Shown: positions 15,732 to 24,803, counted from the stretch's first letter. The stretch is DNA of 64,000 nucleotides from Pseudomonadota bacterium (GCA_020161695.1 JAIUOO010000002.1:62001-126000); one strand, 5' to 3'. The notes: a model not told the origin generated them from the sequence alone. A program made the numbers and translations.

Positions 15732-17351
15732 ATGCAGTTCGTCCGCAAACTAGTCCTGGCCGTGATCGTCGTGTGCGCGAGCCTGCCGTCGCTCGCCCGC
15801 GCGGACGATGCTGGCTTGCGGGCAACGCTTGCACGGGTTGCCACTGCCAGGAATTTCCAGGAAACGGAAGCTGTTGTCCGCGATCTCGCCGCCACCGGCG
15901 AACCAGCGGTCGAGCGCATCCTGTCGGCGTTAGCCGACGGTAATCTGTACATCCGCAAGTCAGGCCAGGGTGTCTTCATCGGCAAGGAGGATGGACAGAC
16001 CATCGCGCTGGCCGATCCGGTCGCCGGCGCTGCCGCGGGCACGGCAGCAAAAGGCGACCTCACCAAGGTCAAGGTCAACAACGCGCTCCGTCGCACCATC
16101 CGCGACGCCATGGGCGGTCTGACCCTCGGTTCGGACGATCCCGCCGCGAGACTGTCGGCAGCAGGCATCATGCTCAAGCGCCCCGACATCGCGGCGCTGC
16201 CTGCGCTTGACGCAGCGATTGCCCGCGAGACCGACGCCAAGGTCAAGGCAGCGCTTGCGCAGGCGCGCGCCGCCACGGTCCTCGTTTCCGATCTTGGCGA
16301 GGCCGAAAAACTCGCCGCCATCGGCGTCCTTTCAAACCGCGGCGACAGCGACGCGCTGGCTCAGCTGACAGCCTTCCGAGCCGCCAGCACCGGCGTGCTG
16401 GCCGAAACCGCCGCCCGCTCGGTCCAGCACATCGAAAGCAGCATGGCTGCCTGGCAGGTGGCGCAGAACGTCTGGTACGGCATCTCGCTCGGCTCGGTGT
16501 TGTTGCTCGCGGCCATCGGCCTCGCCATCACTTTCGGCGTCATGGGCGTCATCAACATGGCCCATGGCGAAATGGTCATGCTCGGCGCCTACACGACCTT
16601 CGTCGTCCAGCAGGCGATCCGCGCCTTCGCGCCCGACCTGTTCGACTGGTCCCTGGCCTTCGCCCTGCCTGCCGCCTTTCTTGTCGCCGGCGGCGTGGGC
16701 CTCGCCATCGAGCGTGGCATGATCCGCTTTCTCTATGGCCGTCCGCTCGAAACGCTGCTCGCAACCTGGGGCGTCTCGCTGATCCTGCAGCAGGCCGTCC
16801 GCACCATCTTCGGCCCGACCAACCAGGAAGTCGGCGCACCCAGCTGGATGGCCGGCGCGTTCCAGCTGGGGCAGCTGACCATCACCTGGAGCCGGCTCTG
16901 GATCGTGCTGTTCTGCCTCGCTGTCTTCCTGGTGCTGGTCTTCGTCATGAAACGGACGAGCTGGGGCCTGCGCATGCGCGCGGTGACCCAGAACCGGCGC
17001 ATGGCGGCCTCGATGGGCATCCGCACGCCGTGGGTCGACGCCTTCACATTCGCGCTCGGCTCGGGCATCGCCGGGATCGCGGGCGTCGCGCTCAGCCAGA
17101 TCGACAATGTCTCGCCCAATTTCGGCCAGGGCTACATCATCGACAGCTTCATGGTCGTGGTCTTCGGCGGCGTCGGCAATCTCTGGGGCACCTTCATCGG
17201 CGCGATGACGCTCGGCGTTCTGAACAAGTTCCTCGAACCTTATGCGGGTGCGGTGCTCGGCAAGATCCTGGTGCTGGTGCTGATCATCCTGTTCATCCAG
17301 AAGCGGCCGCGCGGCCTGTTCGCGCTCAAGGGACGGGCGGTGGAAGCATGA
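15732..17351 (+). CDS. urtB: Urea ABC transporter permease UrtB
   Basis: 539 residues. As in other UrtB proteins there is a signal-like N-terminus and a roughly 230-residue extracytoplasmic extension before the LivH-like permease domain (VWYGISLGSVLLLAAIGLAITFGVMGVINMAHGEMVMLGAYT ... GYIIDSFMVVVFGGVGNLWGT). The permease half forms a channel with UrtC. ATG 15732 begins MQFVRKLVLAV; the frame open from 15321 overlaps urtA and is not used. It overlaps urtC by four bases. Confidence 0.94.
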   Translation: MQFVRKLVLAVIVVCASLPSLARADDAGLRATLARVATARNFQETEAVVRDLAATGEPAVERILSALADGNLYIRKSGQGVFIGKEDGQTIALADPVAGAAAGTAAKGDLTKVKVNNALRRTIRDAMGGLTLGSDDPAARLSAAGIMLKRPDIAALPALDAAIARETDAKVKAALAQARAATVLVSDLGEAEKLAAIGVLSNRGDSDALAQLTAFRAASTGVLAETAARSVQHIESSMAAWQVAQNVWYGISLGSVLLLAAIGLAITFGVMGVINMAHGEMVMLGAYTTFVVQQAIRAFAPDLFDWSLAFALPAAFLVAGGVGLAIERGMIRFLYGRPLETLLATWGVSLILQQAVRTIFGPTNQEVGAPSWMAGAFQLGQLTITWSRLWIVLFCLAVFLVLVFVMKRTSWGLRMRAVTQNRRMAASMGIRTPWVDAFTFALGSGIAGIAGVALSQIDNVSPNFGQGYIIDSFMVVVFGGVGNLWGTFIGAMTLGVLNKFLEPYAGAVLGKILVLVLIILFIQKRPRGLFALKGRAVEA

Positions 17352-18487
17352 TCGCGCGTCGCCTGTTTTCCTCCGACCGGCGCATCGCCGTCACAATTGC
17401 CACGCTGCTTGCGGCGGCGGTCATCGTGCCTGTGCTCAATCTCGCCGTGCCAGCCGACAGCGTCTTCCACATGCCGAGCTACGTCGTGGCGCTGGTCGGC
17501 AAATATCTCTGCTATGCCCTGCTTGCGCTGGCGCTCGACCTCGTCTGGGGCTATTGCGGCATCCTCTCGCTCGGCCATGGCGCCTTCTTCGCCCTCGGCG
17601 GCTACGCCATGGGCATGTATCTGATGCGCCAGATCGGGCCGCGCGGCGTCTATTCGCACCCCACCCTGCCGGATTTCATGGTGTTCCTGAACTGGAAGGA
17701 ACTGCCCTTCACCTGGTGGGGCTTCTCGTCCTTCCCCTATGCCATGCTGATGGTCGGCCTCGTGCCCGGCATACTTGCCTTCGTGTTCGGCTGGTTCGCG
17801 TTCCGGTCGAGGGTCACGGGCGTCTATCTCTCGATCATCACGCAGGCGCTGACCTATGCGCTCATGCTCGCCTTCTTCCGGAACGACATGGGCTTCGGCG
17901 GCAATAACGGCCTGACCGACTTCAAGGACATTCTCGGCTTCAACATCCAGTCGCAGACGACTCGCGCGGTATTGTTCTCGCTGTCGGTGCTGGCGCTGAT
18001 GGCCGGCTATCTCGTCGCCCGCGCCATCGTCACGTCGAAGGCCGGCAAGATCCTGATCGCGGTCAGAGACGCCGAGGCGCGCACGCGCTTCCTCGGCTAC
18101 CGTGTCGAGAACTACAAGCTGTTCGTCTGGACCGTCTCGGCCGTCATGGCGGGCATTGCAGGCGCGCTCTACGTGCCGCAGGTCGGCATCATCAATCCCA
18201 GCGAATTCTCGCCGGCCAATTCCATCGAGACCATCGTCTGGGTGGCGGTCGGCGGGCGCGGCACGCTGGTCGGCGCGGCGCTCGGCGCGGGCGTGGTCAA
18301 CTTCGCCAAGAGCTGGTTCACCGGAGCGTTCCCGCAAGGGTGGCTGTTCGCGCTCGGCGGCCTGTTCGTCTTCGTCACGCTGTTCCTGCCGAAAGGCATC
18401 GTCGGCACCTTCACCGAATGGTGGCGGACGCGGGCGGCGAAGCGCGAGCCGCCGGCGTCGGCCGCGGCCGAACAACCCGCGCAATAG
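17348..18487 (+). CDS. urtC: Urea ABC transporter permease UrtC
   Basis: 379 residues with LivM-like architecture: LDLVWGYCGILSLGHGAFFALGGYAMGMYLMRQ near residue 65, GVYLSIITQALTYALMLAF, NNGLTDFKDILGF and VENYKLFVWTVSAVMAGIAGALYVPQ. It pairs with UrtB. ATGA overlap with urtB; nine bases separate it from urtD. Length and motif order are ordinary for the family. Confidence 0.95.
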   Translation: MIARRLFSSDRRIAVTIATLLAAAVIVPVLNLAVPADSVFHMPSYVVALVGKYLCYALLALALDLVWGYCGILSLGHGAFFALGGYAMGMYLMRQIGPRGVYSHPTLPDFMVFLNWKELPFTWWGFSSFPYAMLMVGLVPGILAFVFGWFAFRSRVTGVYLSIITQALTYALMLAFFRNDMGFGGNNGLTDFKDILGFNIQSQTTRAVLFSLSVLALMAGYLVARAIVTSKAGKILIAVRDAEARTRFLGYRVENYKLFVWTVSAVMAGIAGALYVPQVGIINPSEFSPANSIETIVWVAVGGRGTLVGAALGAGVVNFAKSWFTGAFPQGWLFALGGLFVFVTLFLPKGIVGTFTEWWRTRAAKREPPASAAAEQPAQ

Positions 18488-18496
18488 GGGCCCGTC

Positions 18497-19306
18497 ATGC
18501 TGATCGACCCCATGGACATGCACGTGCCGACCGAAGCGGTGCAGGCCATCGAGCGGCCGCTGGTCGTCACCCAGTCGCTGCTCTATCTCGACGGCGTCTC
18601 GGTGAGCTTCGACGGCTTCCGCGCCATCAACAACCTGTCGCTGGTCATCGCGCCCGGCGAGATGCGCGCGATCATCGGCCCGAACGGCGCGGGCAAGACG
18701 ACGATGATGGACATCATCACCGGCAAGACCAAGCCGGACACCGGCGACGTCATCTTCGACGGCCAGATCGACCTGACCCAGCTCGACGAAACGGCCATCG
18801 CCAATCTCGGCATCGGCCGCAAGTTCCAGAAGCCGACCGTGTTCGAGAGCCACACGGTGGAGGACAATGTCGAGATGGCGGTAAAGGCCGACCGCACGGT
18901 GTTCGGCACGCTGTTTTCGCGCCATTCGGCGGAAATCTGGAAGCGCGTGGACGAAATCCTCGGCATCGTCCGGCTCGGCGACCATCGCAGGCGCATGGCC
19001 GGCGACCTCTCCCACGGCCAGAAGCAATGGCTGGAGATCGGCATGCTGCTGGCGCAAGACCCCAAGCTCCTGCTCGTCGACGAGCCCGCCGCCGGCATGA
19101 CCGATGTCGAGACCGGGGCGACGGCCGACCTCCTGAAGGATATCGCGAAGACCCATTCCGTGGTGGTGGTCGAGCACGACATGGGCTTCATCCGCGAGCT
19201 CGGCGTGAAGGTGACATGCCTTCACGAGGGCTCGGTGCTGTCCGAGGGCACGCTCGACAAGGTCAGTGCCGACGAGCGCGTCATCGAAGTCTATCTGGGG
19301 CGCTGA
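18497..19306 (+). CDS. urtD: Urea ABC transporter ATP-binding protein UrtD
   Basis: 269 residues: Walker A GPNGAGKTT, signature LSHGQKQWLEIGM (the S-H-G-Q form is typical of UrtD), Walker B LLLVDEPAAGMTD and EHDMGFIREL. IGRKFQKPTVFESHTVEDN is also diagnostic of UrtD. LivG-type ATPase that energises UrtBC together with UrtE, which starts three bases after its stop. Confidence 0.95.
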   Translation: MLIDPMDMHVPTEAVQAIERPLVVTQSLLYLDGVSVSFDGFRAINNLSLVIAPGEMRAIIGPNGAGKTTMMDIITGKTKPDTGDVIFDGQIDLTQLDETAIANLGIGRKFQKPTVFESHTVEDNVEMAVKADRTVFGTLFSRHSAEIWKRVDEILGIVRLGDHRRRMAGDLSHGQKQWLEIGMLLAQDPKLLLVDEPAAGMTDVETGATADLLKDIAKTHSVVVVEHDMGFIRELGVKVTCLHEGSVLSEGTLDKVSADERVIEVYLGR

Positions 19307-19309
19307 ACC

Positions 19310-20005
19310 ATGCTCGAAGTGAAGAACGTCGATCTCCACTACGGCGCGGCGCAGGCCCTGCGCGACGTGTCCATCGTGGTCGAGCCGGGCAAGGTGACCT
19401 GCGTGCTCGGCCGCAACGGCGTCGGCAAGACCTCGCTGATGCGCGCGATCATGGGGCACCAGCCTGTCTCCGGCGGCGAGATCCTGTGGGAGGGACGCGA
19501 CATCACCCGCATGCCGCCCTTCGAGCGGGCGCGCCGCGGCATCGCCTATGTGCCGCAGGGGCGCGAAATCTTCCCGCTGCTGAGCGTGAAGGAGAATCTT
19601 GAAACCGGTTTCGCGCCTCTGAAGCGGTCGGACCGCTCCATTCCCGACGACATCTTCTCGCTGTTCCCGGTGCTCAAGGACATGCTGGGACGGCGCGGCG
19701 GCGATCTCTCCGGCGGCCAACAGCAGCAGCTTGCCATCGGCCGGGCACTGACGACGCGCCCGCGCCTGATCGTGCTGGACGAGCCGACGGAGGGCATCCA
19801 GCCCTCGATCATCAAGGATATCGGCCGCGCCATCGACTATCTCAGGCGCAAGGGCGACATCGCCATCCTGCTGGTCGAGCAATATCTCGACTTCGCGGAG
19901 GAGCTCGGCGACCGCTTCTACGTGATGGAGCGCGGGCGGATCGTGGTTCAGGGCCTGAAGGGCGAAGTGAACCGCGACGCGTTGCACCGGAGCATGGCGA
20001 TCTGA
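19310..20005 (+). CDS. urtE: Urea ABC transporter ATP-binding protein UrtE
   Basis: 231 residues, LivF-type: Walker A GRNGVGKTS, YVPQGREIFPLLSVKENLETGF, signature LSGGQQQQLAIGRAL, Walker B LIVLDEPTEGIQPSII, and LVEQYLDFAEELGDRFYVMERG. Final gene of the urea importer. The following hydrolase gene starts 85 bases downstream on the same strand and may be cotranscribed. Confidence 0.95.
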   Translation: MLEVKNVDLHYGAAQALRDVSIVVEPGKVTCVLGRNGVGKTSLMRAIMGHQPVSGGEILWEGRDITRMPPFERARRGIAYVPQGREIFPLLSVKENLETGFAPLKRSDRSIPDDIFSLFPVLKDMLGRRGGDLSGGQQQQLAIGRALTTRPRLIVLDEPTEGIQPSIIKDIGRAIDYLRRKGDIAILLVEQYLDFAEELGDRFYVMERGRIVVQGLKGEVNRDALHRSMAI

Positions 20006-20090
20006 CGTCCGCGACTCTTCGTGATCGGCGCTTTTGCCCGATACACGGCGTGCGGCGCATCGGTTATCGTGCCGCAACGGGAGTGCATCG

Positions 20091-21692
20091 ATGGCGGACG
20101 GACCCTTTTCGCGCGGCGTGGTGGCCGCCCCGCACCATCAGGCGGCGGAAGCAGGACGGCTGATCCTCGCCGAGGGTGGCAATGCCATCGAGGCGATGAT
20201 CGCGGCGGCAGCGGCGATCGCGGCGGTCTATCCGCACATGACCCATGCCGGCGGCGACGGATTCTGGCTGATCCGCCAGCCGAACGGCCGTGTCCACGGC
20301 ATCGAGGCCTGCGGCTTCGCCGGCGAACGGGCGACGCTGCGCGCCTATCTCGACAAGGGTCACTACGAGATGCCGACGCGCGGGCCGCTGGCCGCGCTCA
20401 CGGTGCCGGGCGCCATCGGCGGCTGGCGTCTCGCCAACGCCATGGCCAAGGCTTCGGGCGGCACGCTGCCGCGCACGGTGATGATGGAGCCGGCCATCAA
20501 GGCGGCGCGCGAAGGCTACGTCGTGTCGCGCTCGCAGGCGCGCCTCACCCTCGACAAGCTCTACGAGCTGAAGGACTGCCCCGGATTCGCCGAGACCTTC
20601 CTGATGGACGGCAAGCCGCCGGCCGAGGGCGCGGTCATGAAGCAGGCGGTGCTCGCCGACACGCTGGAGCACCTCGCGCGCAACGGCTTCCAGGACACCT
20701 ATCGCGGCGATGTCTCACGCGAGCTCGCCAAGGACCTCGAGGAGATCGGTTCGCCGGTGACGCGCGCCGACCTGCAGGCCTACTACGCCGTGGAGCGGGC
20801 GCCGCTGCAGCTCGCCCACTCGCTCGGCAGCATCTACAACATGCCGCCGCCGACGCAGGGGATCGCCTCGCTGATGATCCTCGGCATCGTCGACCGGCTG
20901 GAGGCGATGCACGGATCCGTGCGCCCCGACACAGTGGCCTTCGTCCACCGGATCGTCGAGGCGACCAAGCGGGCTTTCATGGTGCGCGACCGCTTCGTCA
21001 CCGATTTCGACCGGCTGAGCGGCGATCCCCAGGCTTTCCTCACCGAGCGCGCGCTGCAGGCCGAAGCGCAGGCCGTCGACATGAACCGCGCCCTGCCGTG
21101 GCCGCAGCGTGGCGCGCCGGGCGACACGATCTGGATGGGTGCGGCGGATTCCGAGGGCCGCGTCGTCTCCTACATCCAGTCGATCTACTGGGAGTTCGGC
21201 TCCGGCTGCGTGTCGAAATCGACCGGCTTCCTGATGCAGAACCGCGGCGCGAGCTTCGCACTCGACCCGAAGGCGCTGAACCCGCTGGAGCCCGGTCGGC
21301 GGCCGTTCCACACGCTCAACCCGGCGCTGGCGGAACTGAAGGACGGGCGCACCTTCGCCTATGGCACGATGGGCGGCGAGGGCCAGCCGCAGACACAGGC
21401 GCAGGTCTTCGAGCGCCATATTCGCCATGGCACCCCGCTCGAGGCAGCGCTGGACGCGCCGCGCTGGCTGCTCGGTCGCACCTGGGGCTCGTCGGTCACG
21501 GGCCTGCGCTTCGAGGACCGGTTCGACGACAGCCTGATCGCTGCGCTCGCGCGGATGGGCCATCAGGCCGAGACGATCCCGGAGGCCTATTCGGACACGA
21601 TGGGCCATGCCGGCGGCGTGACGCTGCACGCCGACCGGTCGCTGTCCGGCGCGCACGATCCGCGTGCCGACGGTGGCGCGGCGGGTGTCTGA
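20091..21692 (+). CDS. Gamma-glutamyltransferase-family amidohydrolase (YwrD/HpxW-like)
   Basis: 533 residues of the Ntn-hydrolase GGT family: GVVAAPHHQAAEAGRLILAEGGNAIEAMIAA, THAGGDGFWL, MPPPTQGIASL. The predicted self-cleavage and catalytic residue is Thr346 in GDTIWMGAADSEG. No signal peptide is seen, unlike periplasmic GGTs, and the sequence type resembles the cytoplasmic branch containing oxamate amidohydrolase HpxW of purine degradation. Its place directly after urtE supports a role in small-amide or ureide nitrogen use. Start is ATG 20091 (GGGAG upstream). Glutathione hydrolase is the conservative alternative. Confidence 0.8.
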   Translation: MADGPFSRGVVAAPHHQAAEAGRLILAEGGNAIEAMIAAAAAIAAVYPHMTHAGGDGFWLIRQPNGRVHGIEACGFAGERATLRAYLDKGHYEMPTRGPLAALTVPGAIGGWRLANAMAKASGGTLPRTVMMEPAIKAAREGYVVSRSQARLTLDKLYELKDCPGFAETFLMDGKPPAEGAVMKQAVLADTLEHLARNGFQDTYRGDVSRELAKDLEEIGSPVTRADLQAYYAVERAPLQLAHSLGSIYNMPPPTQGIASLMILGIVDRLEAMHGSVRPDTVAFVHRIVEATKRAFMVRDRFVTDFDRLSGDPQAFLTERALQAEAQAVDMNRALPWPQRGAPGDTIWMGAADSEGRVVSYIQSIYWEFGSGCVSKSTGFLMQNRGASFALDPKALNPLEPGRRPFHTLNPALAELKDGRTFAYGTMGGEGQPQTQAQVFERHIRHGTPLEAALDAPRWLLGRTWGSSVTGLRFEDRFDDSLIAALARMGHQAETIPEAYSDTMGHAGGVTLHADRSLSGAHDPRADGGAAGV

Positions 21693-21715
21693 ATTGGCGC
21701 AACGCCGCGCCAGCC

Positions 21716-21774
21716 TATTTTTGTCGCATTTTCTTCACGCGAACCGGTACCCACTTCGCTCGAAAATGCTCCAT
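21716..21774. repeat. Dispersed intergenic repeat of Rhizobiales type
   Basis: The intergenic sequence TTCTTCACGCGAACCGGT followed by ACCCACTTCGCTCGAAAATG matches from memory a short repeat scattered in many Rhizobiales chromosomes (on the other strand AGCATTTTCGAGCGAAGTGG then CCGGTTCGCGTGAAGAAAA). It lies between the convergent ends of the GGT-like gene and a TctC-type gene. One copy is in view; the copy number elsewhere cannot be checked here. Confidence 0.6.
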
Positions 21775-21778
21775 CGGA

Positions 21779-22765
21779 TCAGGATGGCGTGATGCCAAGC
21801 TGCCGGGTGGCGGCAATCCAGTCCGGCCCTTCCTCGTCGTAGAGCTTCTGCGACGCGGCCCGGCCCATTGCCGCCTCGTCGATGCCGAATGTGTCGAGCA
21901 TCTTGCGGATCGCCTCGGTCTTGCCGGCCTCGACCATCAGCGTCGAGACACGGTCGGCGATGGCGTCGGGCAAGGCGGCCGGCGCGAACAGGCCGACCCA
22001 GCCCTTGAGCTGGAGGACGCGGATATTGATGCCCTGCTCGGAATAGGTCGCCACGTCCGGCAGCTTGCCCATGCGCCTGTCCGTCGGCACGGCGATGGCG
22101 CGGCCGACGCCGCTCTGCAGCACGCCGGCCGAGCCGAGATAGCTGCCGATCGCCGCCTGCAGGGCGCCGCTGTTGAAGTCGTTCCACATCGGTGCTTCGC
22201 CGCGGTAGTGGACGGGCACCATCTTGCGGTCGAGCATCTTGTTGAACTCGAAGGCGACGGTGTGCGGGAACGAGCCCGCCCCATAGGTGCCGAAGCTGAT
22301 GTTGTTGTTCCTCGCGTAGTCGAGGAACTGCCGGACATTGGTCACGCCGGTCGAGCGATGGACGATCAGCGGCAGGTGTCCCGCCGGCATGGCCGAGATG
22401 AACTTGAAGTCCTTGTCCGGGTCGTATTGCAGGTTGCTGATCAGGATCCGGTTGGCGAAGAACGTCGTCGAGATCGTCAGGATGAAGGTCAGGCCGTCCG
22501 GCGGGGCCTGTTTCACCGCCTGCCCGGCGATGCCGCCGCTCGCGCCCGGCCGGTTCTCGACCACCACGGTCTGGCCGGTCTGCCGCGAAATATACTCGCC
22601 GTAGGCGCGGGAGAAGAGATCGGTGAGGCCGCCCGCAGCCGTGCCGCAGATGATGCGGATGGTGCCGGTCGGCCAGTTGGCCTGGGCTCGCGCCAGATTG
22701 GGCACAGCGAGGACGGATGCGGTCGCACCGGCGATCATCGCGCGGCGGGTCGGCAGAACGGTCAT
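21779..22765 (-). CDS. Tripartite tricarboxylate transporter binding protein (TctC/Bug family), copy 1
   Basis: 328 residues with a Tat-like signal (TRRAMIAGATASVLAVPNLARAQ) and Bug-family features: WPTGTIRIICGTAAGGLTDLFSR, VVVENRPGASGGIAGQAV, LQYDPDKDFKFISAM, PVHYRGEAPMWNDFNSG and VPTDRRMGKLPDVATYSEQG. Such proteins bind carboxylates in the periplasm and often are orphan paralogues that share one TctAB. It follows the next listed gene by 41 bases on the same strand; the two are tandem paralogues of equal length. The long upstream frame to 23215 is spurious. Confidence 0.9.
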   Translation of the reverse strand: MTVLPTRRAMIAGATASVLAVPNLARAQANWPTGTIRIICGTAAGGLTDLFSRAYGEYISRQTGQTVVVENRPGASGGIAGQAVKQAPPDGLTFILTISTTFFANRILISNLQYDPDKDFKFISAMPAGHLPLIVHRSTGVTNVRQFLDYARNNNISFGTYGAGSFPHTVAFEFNKMLDRKMVPVHYRGEAPMWNDFNSGALQAAIGSYLGSAGVLQSGVGRAIAVPTDRRMGKLPDVATYSEQGINIRVLQLKGWVGLFAPAALPDAIADRVSTLMVEAGKTEAIRKMLDTFGIDEAAMGRAASQKLYDEEGPDWIAATRQLGITPS

Positions 22766-22806
22766 GGCGGTTCCCTCGACATTGTCGGTTGCGGCGATGC
22801 TGCGGA

Positions 22807-23793
22807 TCAGCTCGGCGTGATGCCGAGCCTGTTGACATGGTCGAGCCAGATCGGACCCTGCGTCTCGTAGATGTGGCGGAAGTACCTGTGGTCCCGCGCC
22901 GTCTCGTCGATGCCGAACGTGGCGGTGAGACGCTGGATGCGCTCGGTCTTGCCGGCCTCGACCATGAGGTCGGATATCTGCTGGACCATCTCCGGCGGCA
23001 TCGAGGCCTTGCCGAAGAACCCGGCCCAGCTCAGCAGGTCGAAGACCTTGTCGGAGACGCCCTGCTCGGCATAGGTCGCAACGTCCGGCAGGGTCTTCAT
23101 GCGCTGACTGGTCGGCACCGCGACGGCAACCCCCGCGCCGGCGTCGAGCACGCCTTTGCAGGCGGTGTAGCTGCCCATGGCGACCTGACTGCTGCCGGTG
23201 AGCAGATCCTGCCACATGGGCGCCTCGCCGCGATAATGGACGATGGTCATGTCGAGGTTGAAGCGCCGGTTCAGCTCCGCCCCGACGATGTGCGCGAAGG
23301 AACCGGCGGCATAGGAGCCGAAGCTGACCCGGTTCTTGCGGGCGAAATCGACGAACTCGGCAAGCGTCCTGGCACCGGTCGACTTCTGGACGACCAGCGG
23401 CAGGTGGCCCGTCGACATGATGGCGAGGAAGGCGAAGTCCTTGTCGGGATCATAGGGCAGATTCTTGAACATGACCCGGTTGCCGAGCATGGTCGAGGAG
23501 ATGGTGATCATCAGCGTGTGGCCGTCGTCCGGCGCGCTCTTCAGCGCCTGCGCGGCGATGCCGCCGCCCGCGCCGAGGCGGTTCTCCACGATGACGGTCT
23601 GGCCGCTCTTCTGGGCAATGTAGTCGCCATAGGCGCGGGCATAGGCGTCGGTAATGCCCCCGGCCGGGAAGGCACACAGGATCCGCAGCGGCTTGTTCGG
23701 CCAGGGCGATTGCGCCCGCGCAATCAGCGGCGCAGCCACAAACGAGGCTGCGCCGGCTGCAAGCAGCCGGCGTCGGTCGGTCAGGAAGGTCAT
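22807..23793 (-). CDS. Tripartite tricarboxylate transporter binding protein (TctC/Bug family), copy 2
   Basis: 328 residues, clearly paralogous to copy 1 (WPNKPLRILCAFPAGGITDAYARAYGDYIAQKSGQ; IVHYRGEAPMWQDLLTG; MKTLPDVATYAEQG). Signal RRRLLAAGAASFVAAPLIARAQ with a twin-arginine look. Start ATG 23793. A palindrome of the IclR-operator type lies at 23928-23942, 135 bases upstream, suggesting that this gene heads a two-gene operon controlled by the neighbouring IclR regulator. The ligand is unknown but is probably the carboxylate degraded by the island's acyl-CoA enzymes. Confidence 0.9.
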   Translation of the reverse strand: MTFLTDRRRLLAAGAASFVAAPLIARAQSPWPNKPLRILCAFPAGGITDAYARAYGDYIAQKSGQTVIVENRLGAGGGIAAQALKSAPDDGHTLMITISSTMLGNRVMFKNLPYDPDKDFAFLAIMSTGHLPLVVQKSTGARTLAEFVDFARKNRVSFGSYAAGSFAHIVGAELNRRFNLDMTIVHYRGEAPMWQDLLTGSSQVAMGSYTACKGVLDAGAGVAVAVPTSQRMKTLPDVATYAEQGVSDKVFDLLSWAGFFGKASMPPEMVQQISDLMVEAGKTERIQRLTATFGIDETARDHRYFRHIYETQGPIWLDHVNRLGITPS

Positions 23794-23927
23794 CGGCGTT
23801 TCCCGGTCTGGAAGTTCTTTTTTGTCGGGTGCCGGCGGATGCCGCCTTCCTTCCACAGCCGGAAAAGCCCGGCGCCCTCCGTCGGCCCGCCGGAAGGCTG
23901 TCACGGAAGGAATGGGGCGTCAAACAA

Positions 23928-23942
23928 TGAAAAGCTGTTTCA
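23928..23942. promoter_or_regulatory. IclR-type operator, site 1
   Basis: TGAAA-AGCTG-TTTCA, a perfect five-base dyad with a five-base centre, upstream of the tandem TctC genes and just after the end of iclR. The same pattern occurs at 24959 and, with one mismatch, at 27937. Confidence 0.65.
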
Positions 23943-23981
23943 GAACATGAAATCTGCGACACGCCGTCCCATCGGGCGGCC

Positions 23982-24803
23982 CTAGTCGGCCTTCGCGCCG
24001 CCGGGCGCCCAGAGCGTCGCGCGGAATTTATCGGAGAGCGCTTCGGCGATGCGCCGGGCGGTCGCCTGCAGCGGCTTGAGGAAGGTCTTCTCGGCGTCGC
24101 GCAGCGAAACCACGCCGTTGAGCATCATGATGTTGATGCTGGCATAGACCTCGTCGCCCTCGCGCACCGGCACGCCCATGGCCCAGACTCGGCCATCGAA
24201 GACGTGCTGGCTGTAGCCCTCATCCATTACCGCATAGCCCTTCTCACGCACCTCGGCGAGCAGCTGGGCCAGTTTCTTCGGCTGGCGGGCGAGTTCGGTC
24301 GACTTGCCGGGAATGGCGGACAGCGAGGCGATGATGCGCTCCTGCTGCTCCGGCGTGCAGAAGGCGAGATAGGCTCGCCCCATCGAGGTCGAGAGCAGCG
24401 GAAAGCGGAAGCCGGGGCGGCGCGAGAACAGCATGGAGCCGGGCTCGCGCGTCGTCTGCGCCACGATCATCGCGTCGCGGTCGAAAATGGCGATGTCGGA
24501 GGGCCAGCCGATCTGCTTGCGGAACTCGTGCATGATCGGTTCGGCGACGCCGCCGATCCACAGGTGCTGGTCGTAGCCGTGAGAGAGGAGCAGGCAGCGG
24601 CCGGTGGGCAGGTACACCGCCCGCTCCGCGTCGCGCATGACATAGCCCTCATGCTCCAGCGTCTCCAGCATGCGCACGATGGTGGCCTTGTTCAGCCCCG
24701 TGGCCTTGTGCAGCGATCCCACCGTGGATTGCCGCTCGGCATTGAGGATGCGCAGGACCTCAAGTCCGCGCGACAATGCGATCACCGGTTCAAATGACGG
24801 CAT
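23982..24803 (-). CDS. IclR-family transcriptional regulator
   Basis: 273 residues: N-terminal winged HTH (TVGSLHKATGLNKATIVRMLETLEHEGYVMRD) and C-terminal IclR effector domain (AQTTREPGSMLFSRRPGFRFPLLSTSMGRAYLAF; GYAVMDEGYSQHVFDGRVWAMGVPV; INIMMLNGV). Family members sense small organic acids and control nearby catabolic and transport genes. It is divergent from the acyl-CoA dehydrogenase gene and flanked by TctC genes. Three similar palindromes lie in the three promoter regions of the island, making it the likely local regulator. Confidence 0.9.
   Translation of the reverse strand: MPSFEPVIALSRGLEVLRILNAERQSTVGSLHKATGLNKATIVRMLETLEHEGYVMRDAERAVYLPTGRCLLLSHGYDQHLWIGGVAEPIMHEFRKQIGWPSDIAIFDRDAMIVAQTTREPGSMLFSRRPGFRFPLLSTSMGRAYLAFCTPEQQERIIASLSAIPGKSTELARQPKKLAQLLAEVREKGYAVMDEGYSQHVFDGRVWAMGVPVREGDEVYASINIMMLNGVVSLRDAEKTFLKPLQATARRIAEALSDKFRATLWAPGGAKAD

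Noticed and set aside
15321..17351. 676-residue UrtB with an N-terminal extension
   Set aside because: The extra part overlaps urtA in another frame and has no protein character; ATG 15732 begins a normal signal-like sequence.
17240..20077. 945-codon open frame antisense to urtB-urtE
   Set aside because: Low-complexity His/Asp/Arg-rich translation typical of the antisense frame of GC-rich genes; the plus strand encodes complete UrtC, UrtD and UrtE. Similar long shadows at 33960-36464, 36534-38507, 29555-31168 and 41870-43909 were dismissed for the same reason.
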